Made by a program: the position numbers and the translations under genes. A stretch of DNA of 14,532 nt from Flammeovirgaceae bacterium (lineage in GTDB: Bacteria > Bacteroidota > Bacteroidia > Cytophagales > Cyclobacteriaceae). The notes beneath the pieces were generated by a model. That model did not search any database. It saw only the letters and a program-made list of their open reading frames with translations, and was not told where the DNA came from. The stretch's first letter is position 1, and every line of letters begins with the position of its first letter. Where the stretch lies: NCBI GenBank assembly GCA_947457025.1, contig CANGUI010000017.1, positions 1-14,532 of the forward strand. The letters are read 5' to 3'. Below, piece after piece: positions 1 through 6,928 of this stretch.

Positions 1-138
1 ATTTATTTTGTTGGCCGATATTACAACTTCATCCAGATAGGAAATCTTCAGGGAGTCAGCTTTATTATACTCCGGCTCGGCATATTGGGCAAACGCGCGG
101 ACAGAAACAACAATCGATATCAGAAAAATAAATCTCAT
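1..138 (-). CDS. TonB-dependent outer-membrane receptor, N-terminal fragment (runs off window)
   Basis: The minus strand opens with ATG at 138 and reads 46 codons without a stop to the window edge. Residues 1-18 (MRFIFLISIVVSVRAFAQ) are a signal peptide ending in a plausible AFAQ cleavage region. Residues 35-44 (LDEVVISANK) match the conserved EVVV-x-A-x-R/K motif that opens the plug domain of TonB-dependent receptors. Such receptors are outer-membrane beta-barrels that import siderophores, cobalamin, metals or glycans using energy delivered by TonB. The short mature N-terminus before the motif, with no room for a carboxypeptidase-like repeat domain, looks more like a BtuB/FepA-type receptor than a SusC-type one. 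The substrate cannot be told from this fragment. The companion gene at 271-792 lies just upstream in the same direction, so the two are probably cotranscribed. Confidence 0.75.
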   Translation of the reverse strand, partial: MRFIFLISIVVSVRAFAQYAEPEYNKADSLKISYLDEVVISANKIN

Positions 139-205
139 AAGTAAAAAGTTTTTTGCCACGGACGAATGCCTCCACCACTGTTAAGCGGTACGAATGCACC
201 AGTTC

Positions 206-221
206 ACCAAAGGCATTTGGT
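206..221. promoter_or_regulatory. Inverted repeat ACCAAA-N4-TTTGGT ahead of the receptor gene
   Basis: A perfect 6+6 bp inverted repeat with a GGCA spacer lies in the 132-bp gap between the companion gene and the receptor gene. A looser inverted match surrounds it: GGTACGAATGC at 187-197 against GCATTTGGTACC at 213-224, with one mismatch and one extra base. The octamer ACGAATGC also occurs twice in direct orientation, near 162 and 190. There is no T-run on the minus strand after the hairpin, so it is a poor terminator. It may be an operator or an RNA hairpin in the receptor leader. Confidence 0.3.
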
Positions 222-270
222 ACCTAAAAAAGGAAAAATTACCACCGGGTATCCGGAGGCATAGACGACA

Positions 271-792
271 TCAGGAATTGTACACAATTCGGCGTGGTGG
301 CGGTGCCACTATAGCCGGCACAAAGTCTGCCACCGGCAGCAGGTAGCGGGTTTCGGTATTGATCAGGCGAAATGTATTTTGCGGAATCTCAAGCCGGGGG
401 CATATAAATTTGCACGCCAGGAGTTTGATCAGATGCAGCGGTGGCTGGGTCCCGTCTTCCTCAGGCTGTTCAGCCAGGCGGGTTAGCCAATCCAAAAGAT
501 TTTCTTCGTCATGATCCCGTAAGGCGAAAACGATCCAACTGGCACCTCGTCGTTCAGCCCGCGCTATGTCCCACATGGCATCATCCCACAGGATTTCATC
601 TTCTTCTACCTGCGCCTGTTGCCATTGCGCCTCCGTAAACTCGAGGCGGGTGAGTGCCGAATCCGGCAGCAGCCGCAACCGGGCCCGCATTTCCTGACGA
701 TTCAGCGCCAGGCGAACTGCAAAAAAAACATAGGTGCCTCCCACCTGGAGAAGCAGCAGCGCGAGCAATACAAGCGCGAGTGTTTTCCGCAT
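271..792 (-). CDS. Membrane-anchored hypothetical protein, companion of the TonB-dependent receptor
   Basis: This 173-residue protein begins MRKTLALVLLALLLLQVGG at 792. That start was preferred over an upstream one at 879 because it opens directly into a hydrophobic segment (residues 4-27), which is an uncleaved anchor or signal peptide. The rest should lie outside the cytoplasm. Residues 50-103 contain a conserved-looking block, LEFTEAQW followed by DEILWDDAMWDIARAE and then a short strand and DHDEENLLDWL. From memory, proteins with this pattern recur beside TonB-dependent receptor genes in Bacteroidota and are annotated as hypothetical; that link was not checked. Cys127 and Cys131 (CKFIC) could bind metal, and the tail is proline-rich. 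A promoter-like TAATTTGC lies only three bases before the start codon. The function is unknown. Confidence 0.65.
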   Translation of the reverse strand: MRKTLALVLLALLLLQVGGTYVFFAVRLALNRQEMRARLRLLPDSALTRLEFTEAQWQQAQVEEDEILWDDAMWDIARAERRGASWIVFALRDHDEENLLDWLTRLAEQPEEDGTQPPLHLIKLLACKFICPRLEIPQNTFRLINTETRYLLPVADFVPAIVAPPPRRIVYNS

Positions 793-989
793 GCTGCAAA
801 TTAGTGTTTTCCAGACTAAAACCTTCCCAACTTTTACATCACCGGTTTTCGACAGGCAACGCCCACTGCTGGCTATCAAACCTGCTACGAAAGTTTTACC
901 ACCTAGGCAACCAAAAAATAATCGTCAGGTAAATGCGGTGGGTGGCTCGGAATGAACCCATTTGCATGAGACATTGTAAATGGCGTGTT

Positions 990-1754
990 CTAGAAGTTAG
1001 GCGATAGCAGGTACTTACTATAGAACTCATCGATGGCATGTACGGCATCTCCGGGCGTATCCACCAAGGCAAAGAGTTCCAGATCTTCTTCGTTGATCAT
1101 CCCTTGGGCGATAAGCGTTTGCCGGAACCAGTCGATCAGCGGAGCCCAGAATTTTTTACCTACCAGCACAATCGGAAAGCGGCCGATCTTGCGCGTTTGA
1201 ATCAGCGTCAACGCTTCGCCCAGTTCATCTAACGTTCCGAACCCACCGGGCATCACAATAAACCCCTGGGAGTATTTAACAAACATCACTTTGCGTACAA
1301 AAAAGTAATCGAAAGTGATCAGCTTATCAGGGTCTATGTAAATGTTGCCTTTCTGTTCGAATGGCAAAAAAATATTCAGGCCTACCGATTTCCCGCTCGC
1401 ACGACGGGCCCCTTTGTTGCCGGCCTCCATGATGCCCGGACCGCCGCCGGTAATCACTCCATAGCCGTGGTGGACCAGCTGGTAGGCGATCTCCTCTGCC
1501 ATTTTGTAGTAGGTATCGGTGGGCTTGGAGCGGGCCGATCCAAAAATGGTAACACACGGGCCGATCTTGGCGAGTTTTTCAAAACCTTCTACAAACTCGC
1601 TCATCACTTTAAAGATCACCCATGAGTCTGAGCTCTTAATCTCCGCCCAATCTTTGTCTTTAAACGCTTTGCGGATGCGGTGTTCATCCTCAATAGCTTC
1701 GCGAATCAGGTCGCTTGCCGCTGCTTTCTTTTTGCTTTTTGTGGCCATAGGCAT
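990..1754 (-). CDS. LOG-family nucleotide 5'-monophosphate phosphoribohydrolase (TIGR00730)
   Basis: This 254-residue protein has the two hallmark motifs of the LOG/lysine-decarboxylase-like Rossmann family: GGGPGIMEAGNKGA at residues 103-116 and PGGFGTLDE at 169-177, the PGGxGTxxE catalytic and nucleotide-binding signature. Family members hydrolyse nucleoside 5'-monophosphates, releasing a base and ribose 5-phosphate. Plant and some bacterial members activate cytokinins; in most bacteria the physiological substrate is unclear. The protein should be cytoplasmic. The first ~10 residues are Lys-rich and precede a helical segment to about residue 60. The start is either the ATG at 1754 or one two codons later at 1748, and no ribosome-binding site decides between them. 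It lies 44 bp after the dehydrogenase-like gene and may be cotranscribed with it. Confidence 0.88.
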   Translation of the reverse strand: MPMATKSKKKAAASDLIREAIEDEHRIRKAFKDKDWAEIKSSDSWVIFKVMSEFVEGFEKLAKIGPCVTIFGSARSKPTDTYYKMAEEIAYQLVHHGYGVITGGGPGIMEAGNKGARRASGKSVGLNIFLPFEQKGNIYIDPDKLITFDYFFVRKVMFVKYSQGFIVMPGGFGTLDELGEALTLIQTRKIGRFPIVLVGKKFWAPLIDWFRQTLIAQGMINEEDLELFALVDTPGDAVHAIDEFYSKYLLSPNF

Positions 1755-1798
1755 TATGTAATTGGAAACTGTACTGGAGGCGGTTTAGTTACTGATGT

Positions 1799-3010
1799 TT
1801 AACCAGCGGCATAATCCGAAAGATAATGAAACGCGGTGGTGAGCGCACCGTTTTTGGCAATGGTGGCGCGTTCAATAATGCCGTCGGGATCTTCGCCAAG
1901 CAACGGTGGTACAATCTTGTCTATCAGATCACGCCCGAATTCCTCGCTGGCACTGCGGGGCAATTCGCACGGCAGGTTATCGATCGCCATGACGGTTATG
2001 TTGTCCGGATGAGACAGCGGGAGTTCGATGGTGTTGCGCACGGGATGGAAATCATATAACGGATCGGTGATCGAAGTGGCCCTCACGGTGCAGGGAACTG
2101 AACCATTGATATCGCACGTGATATCCGCGACCAACCGGATGCGAAAGCGGGGATCTGCCATCTCCGCCGGGGTAAACAGGCGCGGCGCCTTCGGATTCCA
2201 GAAGGCGCCTGCAATCAGCACATCTGCTACCTGCGTAAACGGGAGGAAAGTAGATTCATAGAATTCAGGGTGCCGGTGAAACTCCTCCCGGTTAAACGAA
2301 CTTCCATCCCTTCGGCGATGGTAGTTTGCGCTGGACAGTTGTACGTAGACCGGCTCCAGGAATGACTTCCGCAGGAAGTCTTCCGTGCTGACTTTGCGAA
2401 TGCCAACGGTGTCGAGTGTTTCCATTGCGCCACGTGCCACACGCCCGGCACCGGTCAGAATAATTTTTATGGGCGGTAATTTCACAAGCCTCAACTCGCG
2501 CTTGAGATCATTAACATCAAAACAGGCAAAAGCCCGGCGCAGAGAAAAAAGGTTGTTCTTCAAGCCGTAGGCCCAAAGTCCGTTGTAGGCCCCCACGATG
2601 CCGGCGTAGCGACCAAAAGCCACCAGGCGGTTGCCGTACAAATCCTTCATCGCTTCGTAATCGATCAAGCAAATGTTGTTCTGTAGTACTGCCTGCAGGA
2701 GTTTTCGGTTGTACGGCTGTTTTTTCATTGTATGCGAAAAAAAACAGTAGGTCTTGTTGGGCAGCAGCTGTTCAACCGGTACTTCCTTGATCCCAAGGAG
2801 AATATCACAACTTTGAAGCGACGGATCTGATTCCACTCCTAAATCCGTGTATTCCGACTCGTGAAAGCACCTATCCGCACTCGGCTGAAGGTGAAGTCGG
2901 ACCTGCGGATAGCGTTGCATGATTTCTTTGGCTTGCAGCGGAGTGAAAGCCACTCGTTTGTCAGGAGGGGTTTTGCCTTCGCGAATCAGACCAATCGTAA
3001 ACAGACGCAT
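1799..3010 (-). CDS. Saccharopine dehydrogenase / alanine dehydrogenase-like NAD(P)-dependent oxidoreductase
   Basis: This 403-residue protein matches the AlaDH/PNT and saccharopine-dehydrogenase (Lys1-like) superfamily. The N-terminal catalytic half (IGLIREGKTPPDKRVAFTP) carries Lys75 in GIKEVP and His93 in FFSHTMKKQ, at the places of the catalytic Lys and His of yeast saccharopine dehydrogenase. A dinucleotide-binding loop, GAGRVARG, lies at residues 187-194. Lysine-forming saccharopine dehydrogenases make or break the link between lysine and 2-oxoglutarate; alanine dehydrogenases interconvert alanine and pyruvate. The SHT-MK motif favours the saccharopine side, but the real substrate is not certain, since many Bacteroidota homologues are labelled only as oxidoreductases. 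The protein is cytoplasmic and near full length for the family. A TAcaTTTG box lies 14 bp before the start, and the LOG gene follows after 44 bp. Confidence 0.8.
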   Translation of the reverse strand: MRLFTIGLIREGKTPPDKRVAFTPLQAKEIMQRYPQVRLHLQPSADRCFHESEYTDLGVESDPSLQSCDILLGIKEVPVEQLLPNKTYCFFSHTMKKQPYNRKLLQAVLQNNICLIDYEAMKDLYGNRLVAFGRYAGIVGAYNGLWAYGLKNNLFSLRRAFACFDVNDLKRELRLVKLPPIKIILTGAGRVARGAMETLDTVGIRKVSTEDFLRKSFLEPVYVQLSSANYHRRRDGSSFNREEFHRHPEFYESTFLPFTQVADVLIAGAFWNPKAPRLFTPAEMADPRFRIRLVADITCDINGSVPCTVRATSITDPLYDFHPVRNTIELPLSHPDNITVMAIDNLPCELPRSASEEFGRDLIDKIVPPLLGEDPDGIIERATIAKNGALTTAFHYLSDYAAG

Positions 3011-3024
3011 AGAAAAGAGTTGAT

Positions 3025-3032
3025 CAAATGTA
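3025..3032 (-). promoter_or_regulatory. Bacteroidota -7 box (TACATTTG) of the dehydrogenase-like gene
   Basis: On the minus strand TACATTTG matches the Bacteroidota -7 consensus TAnnTTTG exactly, ending 14 bp before the start codon at 3010. I see no convincing TTG at -33. The region 3011-3069 is divergent; on the other strand TAGCTTGC at 3058-3065 is a weaker candidate for the methyltransferase gene, so the two promoters would sit back to back. Confidence 0.5.
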
Positions 3033-3069
3033 GTGGATTTTATGTCCCTTTTTTCAGTAGCTTGCCCGC

Positions 3070-3645
3070 ATGGCTGCCTATACAGTACTCATCGTGGGAT
3101 GGGTAATCTACTTCTTTCTGCACAGCTGGCTGGCAACGGAACGAGTTAAAAAATGGAATTCCCGATGGGTTTCATCACGCACCTACCGCCTGTTATACAA
3201 TGCATTCGCCACGGTTGGTTTACTCATGATGCTTTGGATCAATAGCAGCATTCCCGCCACCATTTTCTTTGCCAGCGAAGGATATGTGCGGTTTTTCAGT
3301 TTGCTGATGGTAACGCTGGGTGTACTGCTTATTCGGGCACACTTTCGGGCTTCCCCGGCGAGCGAATTCCTGGGGCTGGCAGCAACGGGCCCTGCCCAAC
3401 TGCGGGTGGATGGCATTCTGAGGCATATTCGCCACCCCCTCTATGCGGGTATTATATTGATCACCACCGGATTCTTTTTTTTCATTCCCAAACTGCCGGT
3501 GCTGATTACCTGTAGCTGCATTTTACTTTACCTGCCGATTGGCATCTGGCTGGAGGAACAAAAACTATTGCAACAGTTTGGCGATACGTTCCGCCAGTAT
3601 CGAAAAACAGTACCTGCACTCTTGCCGTGGCCCCGGAAAAACTGA
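3070..3645 (+). CDS. Integral-membrane methyltransferase of the isoprenylcysteine carboxyl methyltransferase (ICMT)/PEMT type
   Basis: This 191-residue protein is very hydrophobic, with about five membrane segments near residues 3-20, 40-60, 74-90, 126-140 and 143-160. Its C-terminus has the ICMT/phospholipid-methyltransferase signature: DGILRHIRHPLYAG at 114-127, then EEQKLLQQFGDTFRQYRK at 162-179 and a final VPALLP. In the family the RHPxY and EE elements bind S-adenosylmethionine and line the active site within the membrane. Bacterial members act on unknown lipids or small molecules, so ICMT here is a fold label and not a claim about prenylated protein substrates. The start lies 4 bp after TAGCTTGC. 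The next gene starts 31 bp after the stop and has its own promoter-like box. Confidence 0.82.
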   Translation: MAAYTVLIVGWVIYFFLHSWLATERVKKWNSRWVSSRTYRLLYNAFATVGLLMMLWINSSIPATIFFASEGYVRFFSLLMVTLGVLLIRAHFRASPASEFLGLAATGPAQLRVDGILRHIRHPLYAGIILITTGFFFFIPKLPVLITCSCILLYLPIGIWLEEQKLLQQFGDTFRQYRKTVPALLPWPRKN

Positions 3646-3651
3646 ATTTAC

Positions 3652-3659
3652 TATCTTGC
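3652..3659 (+). promoter_or_regulatory. Promoter-like box (TATCTTGC) before the small secreted-protein gene
   Basis: TATCTTGC resembles the Bacteroidota -7 element TAnnTTTG with one T missing. It lies 17 bp before the ATG at 3677, a normal distance for short Bacteroidota leaders. No TTG is seen at the expected -33 spacing. It gives some support for the open reading frame that follows being real. Confidence 0.35.
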
Positions 3660-3676
3660 GCCGTGCCATCTTACCT

Positions 3677-3985
3677 ATGAAATCACGAGTCATCACAGCG
3701 CTGTTTTTCACCTGCTGTGCATGCGCTACCCACACGCAGGCGCGAACGGTGTTCGCATCCCCGAAAGGCAAGAAGTGCCACACGGACTATAGCCGCCAGT
3801 CGGGTGATCCCGCTGCCGTGGCATTTGCCTGGGGGGGTACTGAACAGCAAGCTGCCCCTGCGGTGTGCATGCCAGACGAATGGCAGAAGAAAAAAATAGC
3901 GCCTGGCAACGGGACGACAAAAATCGGAATCCCCTTCGAGTGCAACTCCGTTATTTCCAACAAAAAGTATTATCAACGTCAATAA
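3677..3985 (+). CDS. Small secreted protein with conserved-looking cysteines, unknown function
   Basis: This 102-residue reading frame is not recognised as any family. The ATG at 3677 was chosen because it opens into a signal-peptide-like segment (basic MKSR, hydrophobic VITALFFTCCACA, cleavage likely after THTQA). The first part after the signal is basic. The predicted mature part has three cysteines (C34, C64, C89) and ends in basic, tyrosine-rich residues. The frame crosses a run of seven G at 3831-3837 and a run of seven A near 3890-3896, places where indels arise easily; other frames after the G-run close sooner or immediately. The stop lies 7 bp before the aldo/keto reductase start, suggesting cotranscription. 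A 129-codon frame on the opposite strand is an alternative but has no signal peptide, promoter or family resemblance. The gene could be spurious. Confidence 0.5.
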   Translation: MKSRVITALFFTCCACATHTQARTVFASPKGKKCHTDYSRQSGDPAAVAFAWGGTEQQAAPAVCMPDEWQKKKIAPGNGTTKIGIPFECNSVISNKKYYQRQ

Positions 3986-3992
3986 TTTCTCT

Positions 3993-4868
3993 GTGGTCTC
4001 ATCACATCTGCTCCACCCGAACGGGCCAACCCTATCCCGGCTGATTGCCGGTGTCTGGCGTTGGCACCACACCTCGCCTCAACAAATCATTCGGCTGATT
4101 GAAACATCCCTTGAGGCGGGCATCACCACATTCGACCATGCCGATATTTACGGTGACTATGGTAACGAGGCCCTATTCGGCCATGCGCTGCGCCTTCAGC
4201 CATCTCTGGCGGGGCGTATGCAAATTGTCACCAAATGTGGCATCAACCTGATGTCCGACAAAAAGCCGGGCCACCGCATCAAACACTATGATACGTCACG
4301 CGCGCACATCGTTACGTCGGCTGAAAATTCCCTGCGCTTGCTGGGCGTAACCCACCTGGACGTGCTCCTTTTACACCGCCCGGATCCGCTGCTGAATGCG
4401 GAAGAAGTGGCCGCCGCCTTTGATGCGCTGAAAACGAGTGGCAAAGTGAAATACTTTGGCGTCTCGAATTTCACCCCCGCACAATTTGACCTGCTGCAGG
4501 CGTATCTGCCGGCACCTCTGGTTACCAACCAAATCGAATTATCGCTTTTTCAGCCGCAAGCATTATTGGATGGAACGGTTGATCATCTGTATCGCCTGCG
4601 GACAGCTCCGATGGCCTGGTCGCCCCTGGGCGGCGGCCGCATGCCCGTGGATGAGCATGTATTTTTTCCGCTCGCGACTCGGTATAATGCCACCTACAGT
4701 CAGTTGGCGCTGGCCTGGCTGTTAAAACATCCCGCTTCTATTTTCCCGGTTATCGGGACAACGCAACCAGACCGGATTCGGGAGGCTGCCCATACCATGC
4801 AACTGCATCTGGACCGGCAAGACTGGTTCGAACTGCTGCGCTGGATCACCGGGAAAGATGTGGCCTGA
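3993..4868 (+). CDS. Aldo/keto reductase
   Basis: This 291-residue protein is an NAD(P)H-dependent aldo/keto reductase with a (beta/alpha)8 barrel. The catalytic tetrad is complete: Asp48 (FDHAD), Tyr53 (DIYGDYG), Lys81 (VTKCGI) and His128 (LLLHRPDP). Other family signatures are KVKYFGVSNF at 151-160 and VIGTTQPDRI near the C-terminus, where the cofactor phosphate is gripped. The opening NGPTLSRLIAGVWRW resembles the YdhF-like group, reductases of small carbonyl compounds with undefined natural substrates. The start is GTG at 3993; no ATG lies in frame just upstream, and the sequence aligns with the family from the first residues. The protein is cytoplasmic. Its stop is only 7 bp from the stop of the convergent gene at 4876, with no terminator visible between them. 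Confidence 0.92.
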   Translation: MVSSHLLHPNGPTLSRLIAGVWRWHHTSPQQIIRLIETSLEAGITTFDHADIYGDYGNEALFGHALRLQPSLAGRMQIVTKCGINLMSDKKPGHRIKHYDTSRAHIVTSAENSLRLLGVTHLDVLLLHRPDPLLNAEEVAAAFDALKTSGKVKYFGVSNFTPAQFDLLQAYLPAPLVTNQIELSLFQPQALLDGTVDHLYRLRTAPMAWSPLGGGRMPVDEHVFFPLATRYNATYSQLALAWLLKHPASIFPVIGTTQPDRIREAAHTMQLHLDRQDWFELLRWITGKDVA

Positions 4869-4875
4869 CACCGCC

Positions 4876-6741
4876 TCAATAGGTGGAAATGTGGATCACC
4901 TGATACGCTTTCCGAAACGCCTGCCCGCGTTGCTCGATAAAATTCGCCTGCCGGTTAAAATCGAGCAATTCGTTCGCGTAGGCGTTAATCACCGCCGGTG
5001 AAGCCACCACCGGCGAGCCGTACGTCACGGCTTCGTCAATGTAGGAATAGATCAGCTTCTCAAACTCAGCCCGAAACAACCGGTTCGAGATGAACAGATC
5101 GCACCCTTCCACACGGTTGCCCGTAACGGCAATGACGCCAATCACATCACCTTCATCATCGAATATACTGCTGAAAAAATCGACATACGCCTGCTCGATC
5201 CGCCGGAAGTTGCGGTTATTCACATGATCCGTATAGGCATCCGTGCGGCTTTGCACCCCATCGCGGTCGTTTGATTTTTTCACTTCCTCCCATACAGCGT
5301 TCTGGCCGAGGCGATGATCAATGATGTCGCGCAAATGTTCGTTGGCCATGCCGTAGTACTCGGTGAACTGCGCATCACTGGCATTGCCCTTGTATTGCCA
5401 TCGCCCCTTCTCCACACAGTATACGGGTATTTTTACCCGGCCTTCCCCCGGCGGAATCAGCATATCGCGCGCCACAACGCGGTCCTGTTTGCCCCCTTGC
5501 AGGATTTCACCGGACATGATGAACAGCGTATCGGCTGATTGATTGCGCACCAATAGCGTATTCACGGTGCCACTCTGGCTGGCCTCCGTTACGGAGATTT
5601 CGTTGTTCACCATGGCCTGGTGGAGCGACATGTAGTAGCCAACATTACCGATGGCCTGACGAAAGGACGGCTTCATCCGGATAGGTACCAGCCGCAGATT
5701 TCCGTAGGTGTAGCGCTGCGGATTTGATACATCAGCCATAACAAAATCCTGATTGAAAGGGAAATAATCGGATGGGTTACCGCCCATGCGGCCTGCAGCC
5801 TGCACCTCGATGCTGATTTTTTGGGCCGGTACGCGCAGGCTCAGAATGAGGTAGTCGTAGAAACGATCCTCCGCACTACCGCGGGAAAAACTCTTCAGGT
5901 TCAACTGGATTTCTGCTTCACGCGTTTGGGCGTTCCAGGCGGGTGAAGCGAAGACCGCCTGTATCTCTCCTTTTTCGTTCGACACATACGCCAATGGGGC
6001 AGTTCGCTGCGGCAAGGATTGAATCAGTACCGGAATTTTTGTTGCCGGTCTTCCGTTGGCATCCACAATTTCAAAAGTGGCACGCGCGGCGCCATTCGCG
6101 GGAATCCGCACCGCCTGCTGCAAAACCCGCACATTCAACTGATCGAGCAACTGCTGCAACCGGGCATAGCACTCCACGGCAAGAAAAACCGGCTTGCCCT
6201 GCAGCATCACTTCAATGTTCTCGCCCCAGTAATCCTTCAACGTAAGCAACGTGCGAAAATAAAAATCAATAGCGGTGGCGTACGTCAGGTTCTTTTCTGC
6301 CTCAAGGGCTTTCTCATAAAACTGTACGGCCATCCCTTTTATATTCTCTACATTTTTCTTTTTCTGATCGGTATAGGCCGCTTTACTCAGGCGGTAGTAC
6401 ACCCAATAGGTTGTCTCATCTTCAAATGCGTCAACCCGCTCAAAATCCCGAATTTCATCGGCCGCCGTGGTTTTTATGTTGGACTCGTATTCCTCCTTGA
6501 ATTGATAATTCTTGTCGATCTGGCTAAGGATAGAGGTGCTGCTGATCATAACCCGAATGTCACTCACCAAATCCTGCAGAGCATTTTTCTTTGCTACACC
6601 GGTATAGTCTGTCAGTCGTTTGCTCGCGCTGCCGATCCCCACGTAGTAGGCGGCATCAAATGGTTTGCTGGTTACCCAATTGGGTTTTTGTTGGGCCAAT
6701 GCTGCACCCGCAATCAGCAGCAGGCAGGTAAGCGTTTTCAT
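4876..6741 (-). CDS. Exported protein with LPP20-like N-terminus and ARPP-1-like C-terminal domain
   Basis: This 621-residue protein begins with a signal peptide (MKTLTCLLLIAGAALAQ). Residues 18-125 look like the LPP20/FlgO-type domain: PNWVTSKPFDAAYYVGIGSAS, helices with conserved alanines (AKKNALQDLVSDI), and ERVDAFEDETTYWVYYRLSK. A helical region at 126-200 resembles a TPR-type pair (FYEKALEAEKNLTYATAIDFYFRTL). Residues 210-310 are beta-rich, with an Ig-like feel. From about 345 to 620 the sequence resembles the ARPP-1 domain, with GEILQGGKQDR at 411-421 and IPVYCVEKGRW at 438-448 as its strongest motifs. LPP20-type proteins are envelope proteins; ARPP-1 has no established activity. The site of action should be periplasm or outer membrane, though there is no lipobox cysteine. 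Confidence is high for the gene, moderate for the domain names. Confidence 0.8.
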   Translation of the reverse strand: MKTLTCLLLIAGAALAQQKPNWVTSKPFDAAYYVGIGSASKRLTDYTGVAKKNALQDLVSDIRVMISSTSILSQIDKNYQFKEEYESNIKTTAADEIRDFERVDAFEDETTYWVYYRLSKAAYTDQKKKNVENIKGMAVQFYEKALEAEKNLTYATAIDFYFRTLLTLKDYWGENIEVMLQGKPVFLAVECYARLQQLLDQLNVRVLQQAVRIPANGAARATFEIVDANGRPATKIPVLIQSLPQRTAPLAYVSNEKGEIQAVFASPAWNAQTREAEIQLNLKSFSRGSAEDRFYDYLILSLRVPAQKISIEVQAAGRMGGNPSDYFPFNQDFVMADVSNPQRYTYGNLRLVPIRMKPSFRQAIGNVGYYMSLHQAMVNNEISVTEASQSGTVNTLLVRNQSADTLFIMSGEILQGGKQDRVVARDMLIPPGEGRVKIPVYCVEKGRWQYKGNASDAQFTEYYGMANEHLRDIIDHRLGQNAVWEEVKKSNDRDGVQSRTDAYTDHVNNRNFRRIEQAYVDFFSSIFDDEGDVIGVIAVTGNRVEGCDLFISNRLFRAEFEKLIYSYIDEAVTYGSPVVASPAVINAYANELLDFNRQANFIEQRGQAFRKAYQVIHISTY

Positions 6742-6767
6742 GGGCTGGAATTTTCTATCCTTCTACG

Positions 6768-6787
6768 GATCGCCGGCCGCGGCGATC
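6768..6787. promoter_or_regulatory. Perfect 8+8 bp inverted repeat upstream of the LPP20/ARPP-1 gene
   Basis: GATCGCCG-GCCG-CGGCGATC is a perfect 8-bp inverted repeat with a 4-base centre. It starts 27 bp before the ATG at 6741, inside the 187-bp divergent region shared with the DUF1080 gene. On the minus strand it follows a weak -7-like TTATTTTC, so it would fall near the transcript start. It could be an operator or a leader hairpin. There is no T-run after it. Confidence 0.4.
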
Positions 6788-6882
6788 TGAAAATAACGGT
6801 GGCAGTTTGGCCAGTTTAAGGTGTCGCGGCCAACGTGTTTGATTTGGATCAAAACGCTGAACAAACTTCTCATCGTTTGCCC

Positions 6883-6913
6883 TTTGCTTTCTCTATCCTG
6901 CGAATTATTTTTG
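6883..6913 (+). promoter_or_regulatory. Consensus Bacteroidota sigma-ABfr promoter of the DUF1080 gene
   Basis: TTTG at 6883-6886 is followed by exactly 19 bases and then TATTTTTG at 6906-6913, a full match to the TTTG/TTG-N19-TAnnTTTG consensus of Bacteroidota primary-sigma promoters. The start codon at 6929 lies 15 bp after the -7 box, which settles that start over an earlier in-frame ATG at 6821. Confidence 0.8.
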
Positions 6914-6928
6914 GTTCAATCGTATACC

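Noticed and set aside
139..270. Possible cobalamin or other riboswitch before the TonB-dependent receptor
   Set aside because: The region is too short for a cobalamin riboswitch and I could not find its conserved boxes on the minus strand; only inverted and direct repeats were seen.
958..983. Hairpin CCATTTGC/GTAAATGG just after the LOG gene stop, as a terminator
   Set aside because: The stem is AT-rich with one imperfect pair and has a 10-base loop and no T-run, so terminator activity is not supported.
3683..4072. 129-codon frame on the minus strand over the small secreted-protein gene
   Set aside because: It overlaps the start of the aldo/keto reductase and has no signal peptide, promoter or family resemblance, so the plus-strand frame is preferred.
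4866..4878. Fusion or frameshift at the junction of the aldo/keto reductase and the convergent gene
   Set aside because: Both genes end in proper stop codons 7 bp apart with family-typical C-termini; it is simply a tight convergent arrangement.
6019..6819. 266-codon open frame on the plus strand opposite the LPP20/ARPP-1 gene
   Set aside because: It is antisense to a gene with a clear signal peptide and domain motifs, and its translation resembles no family.
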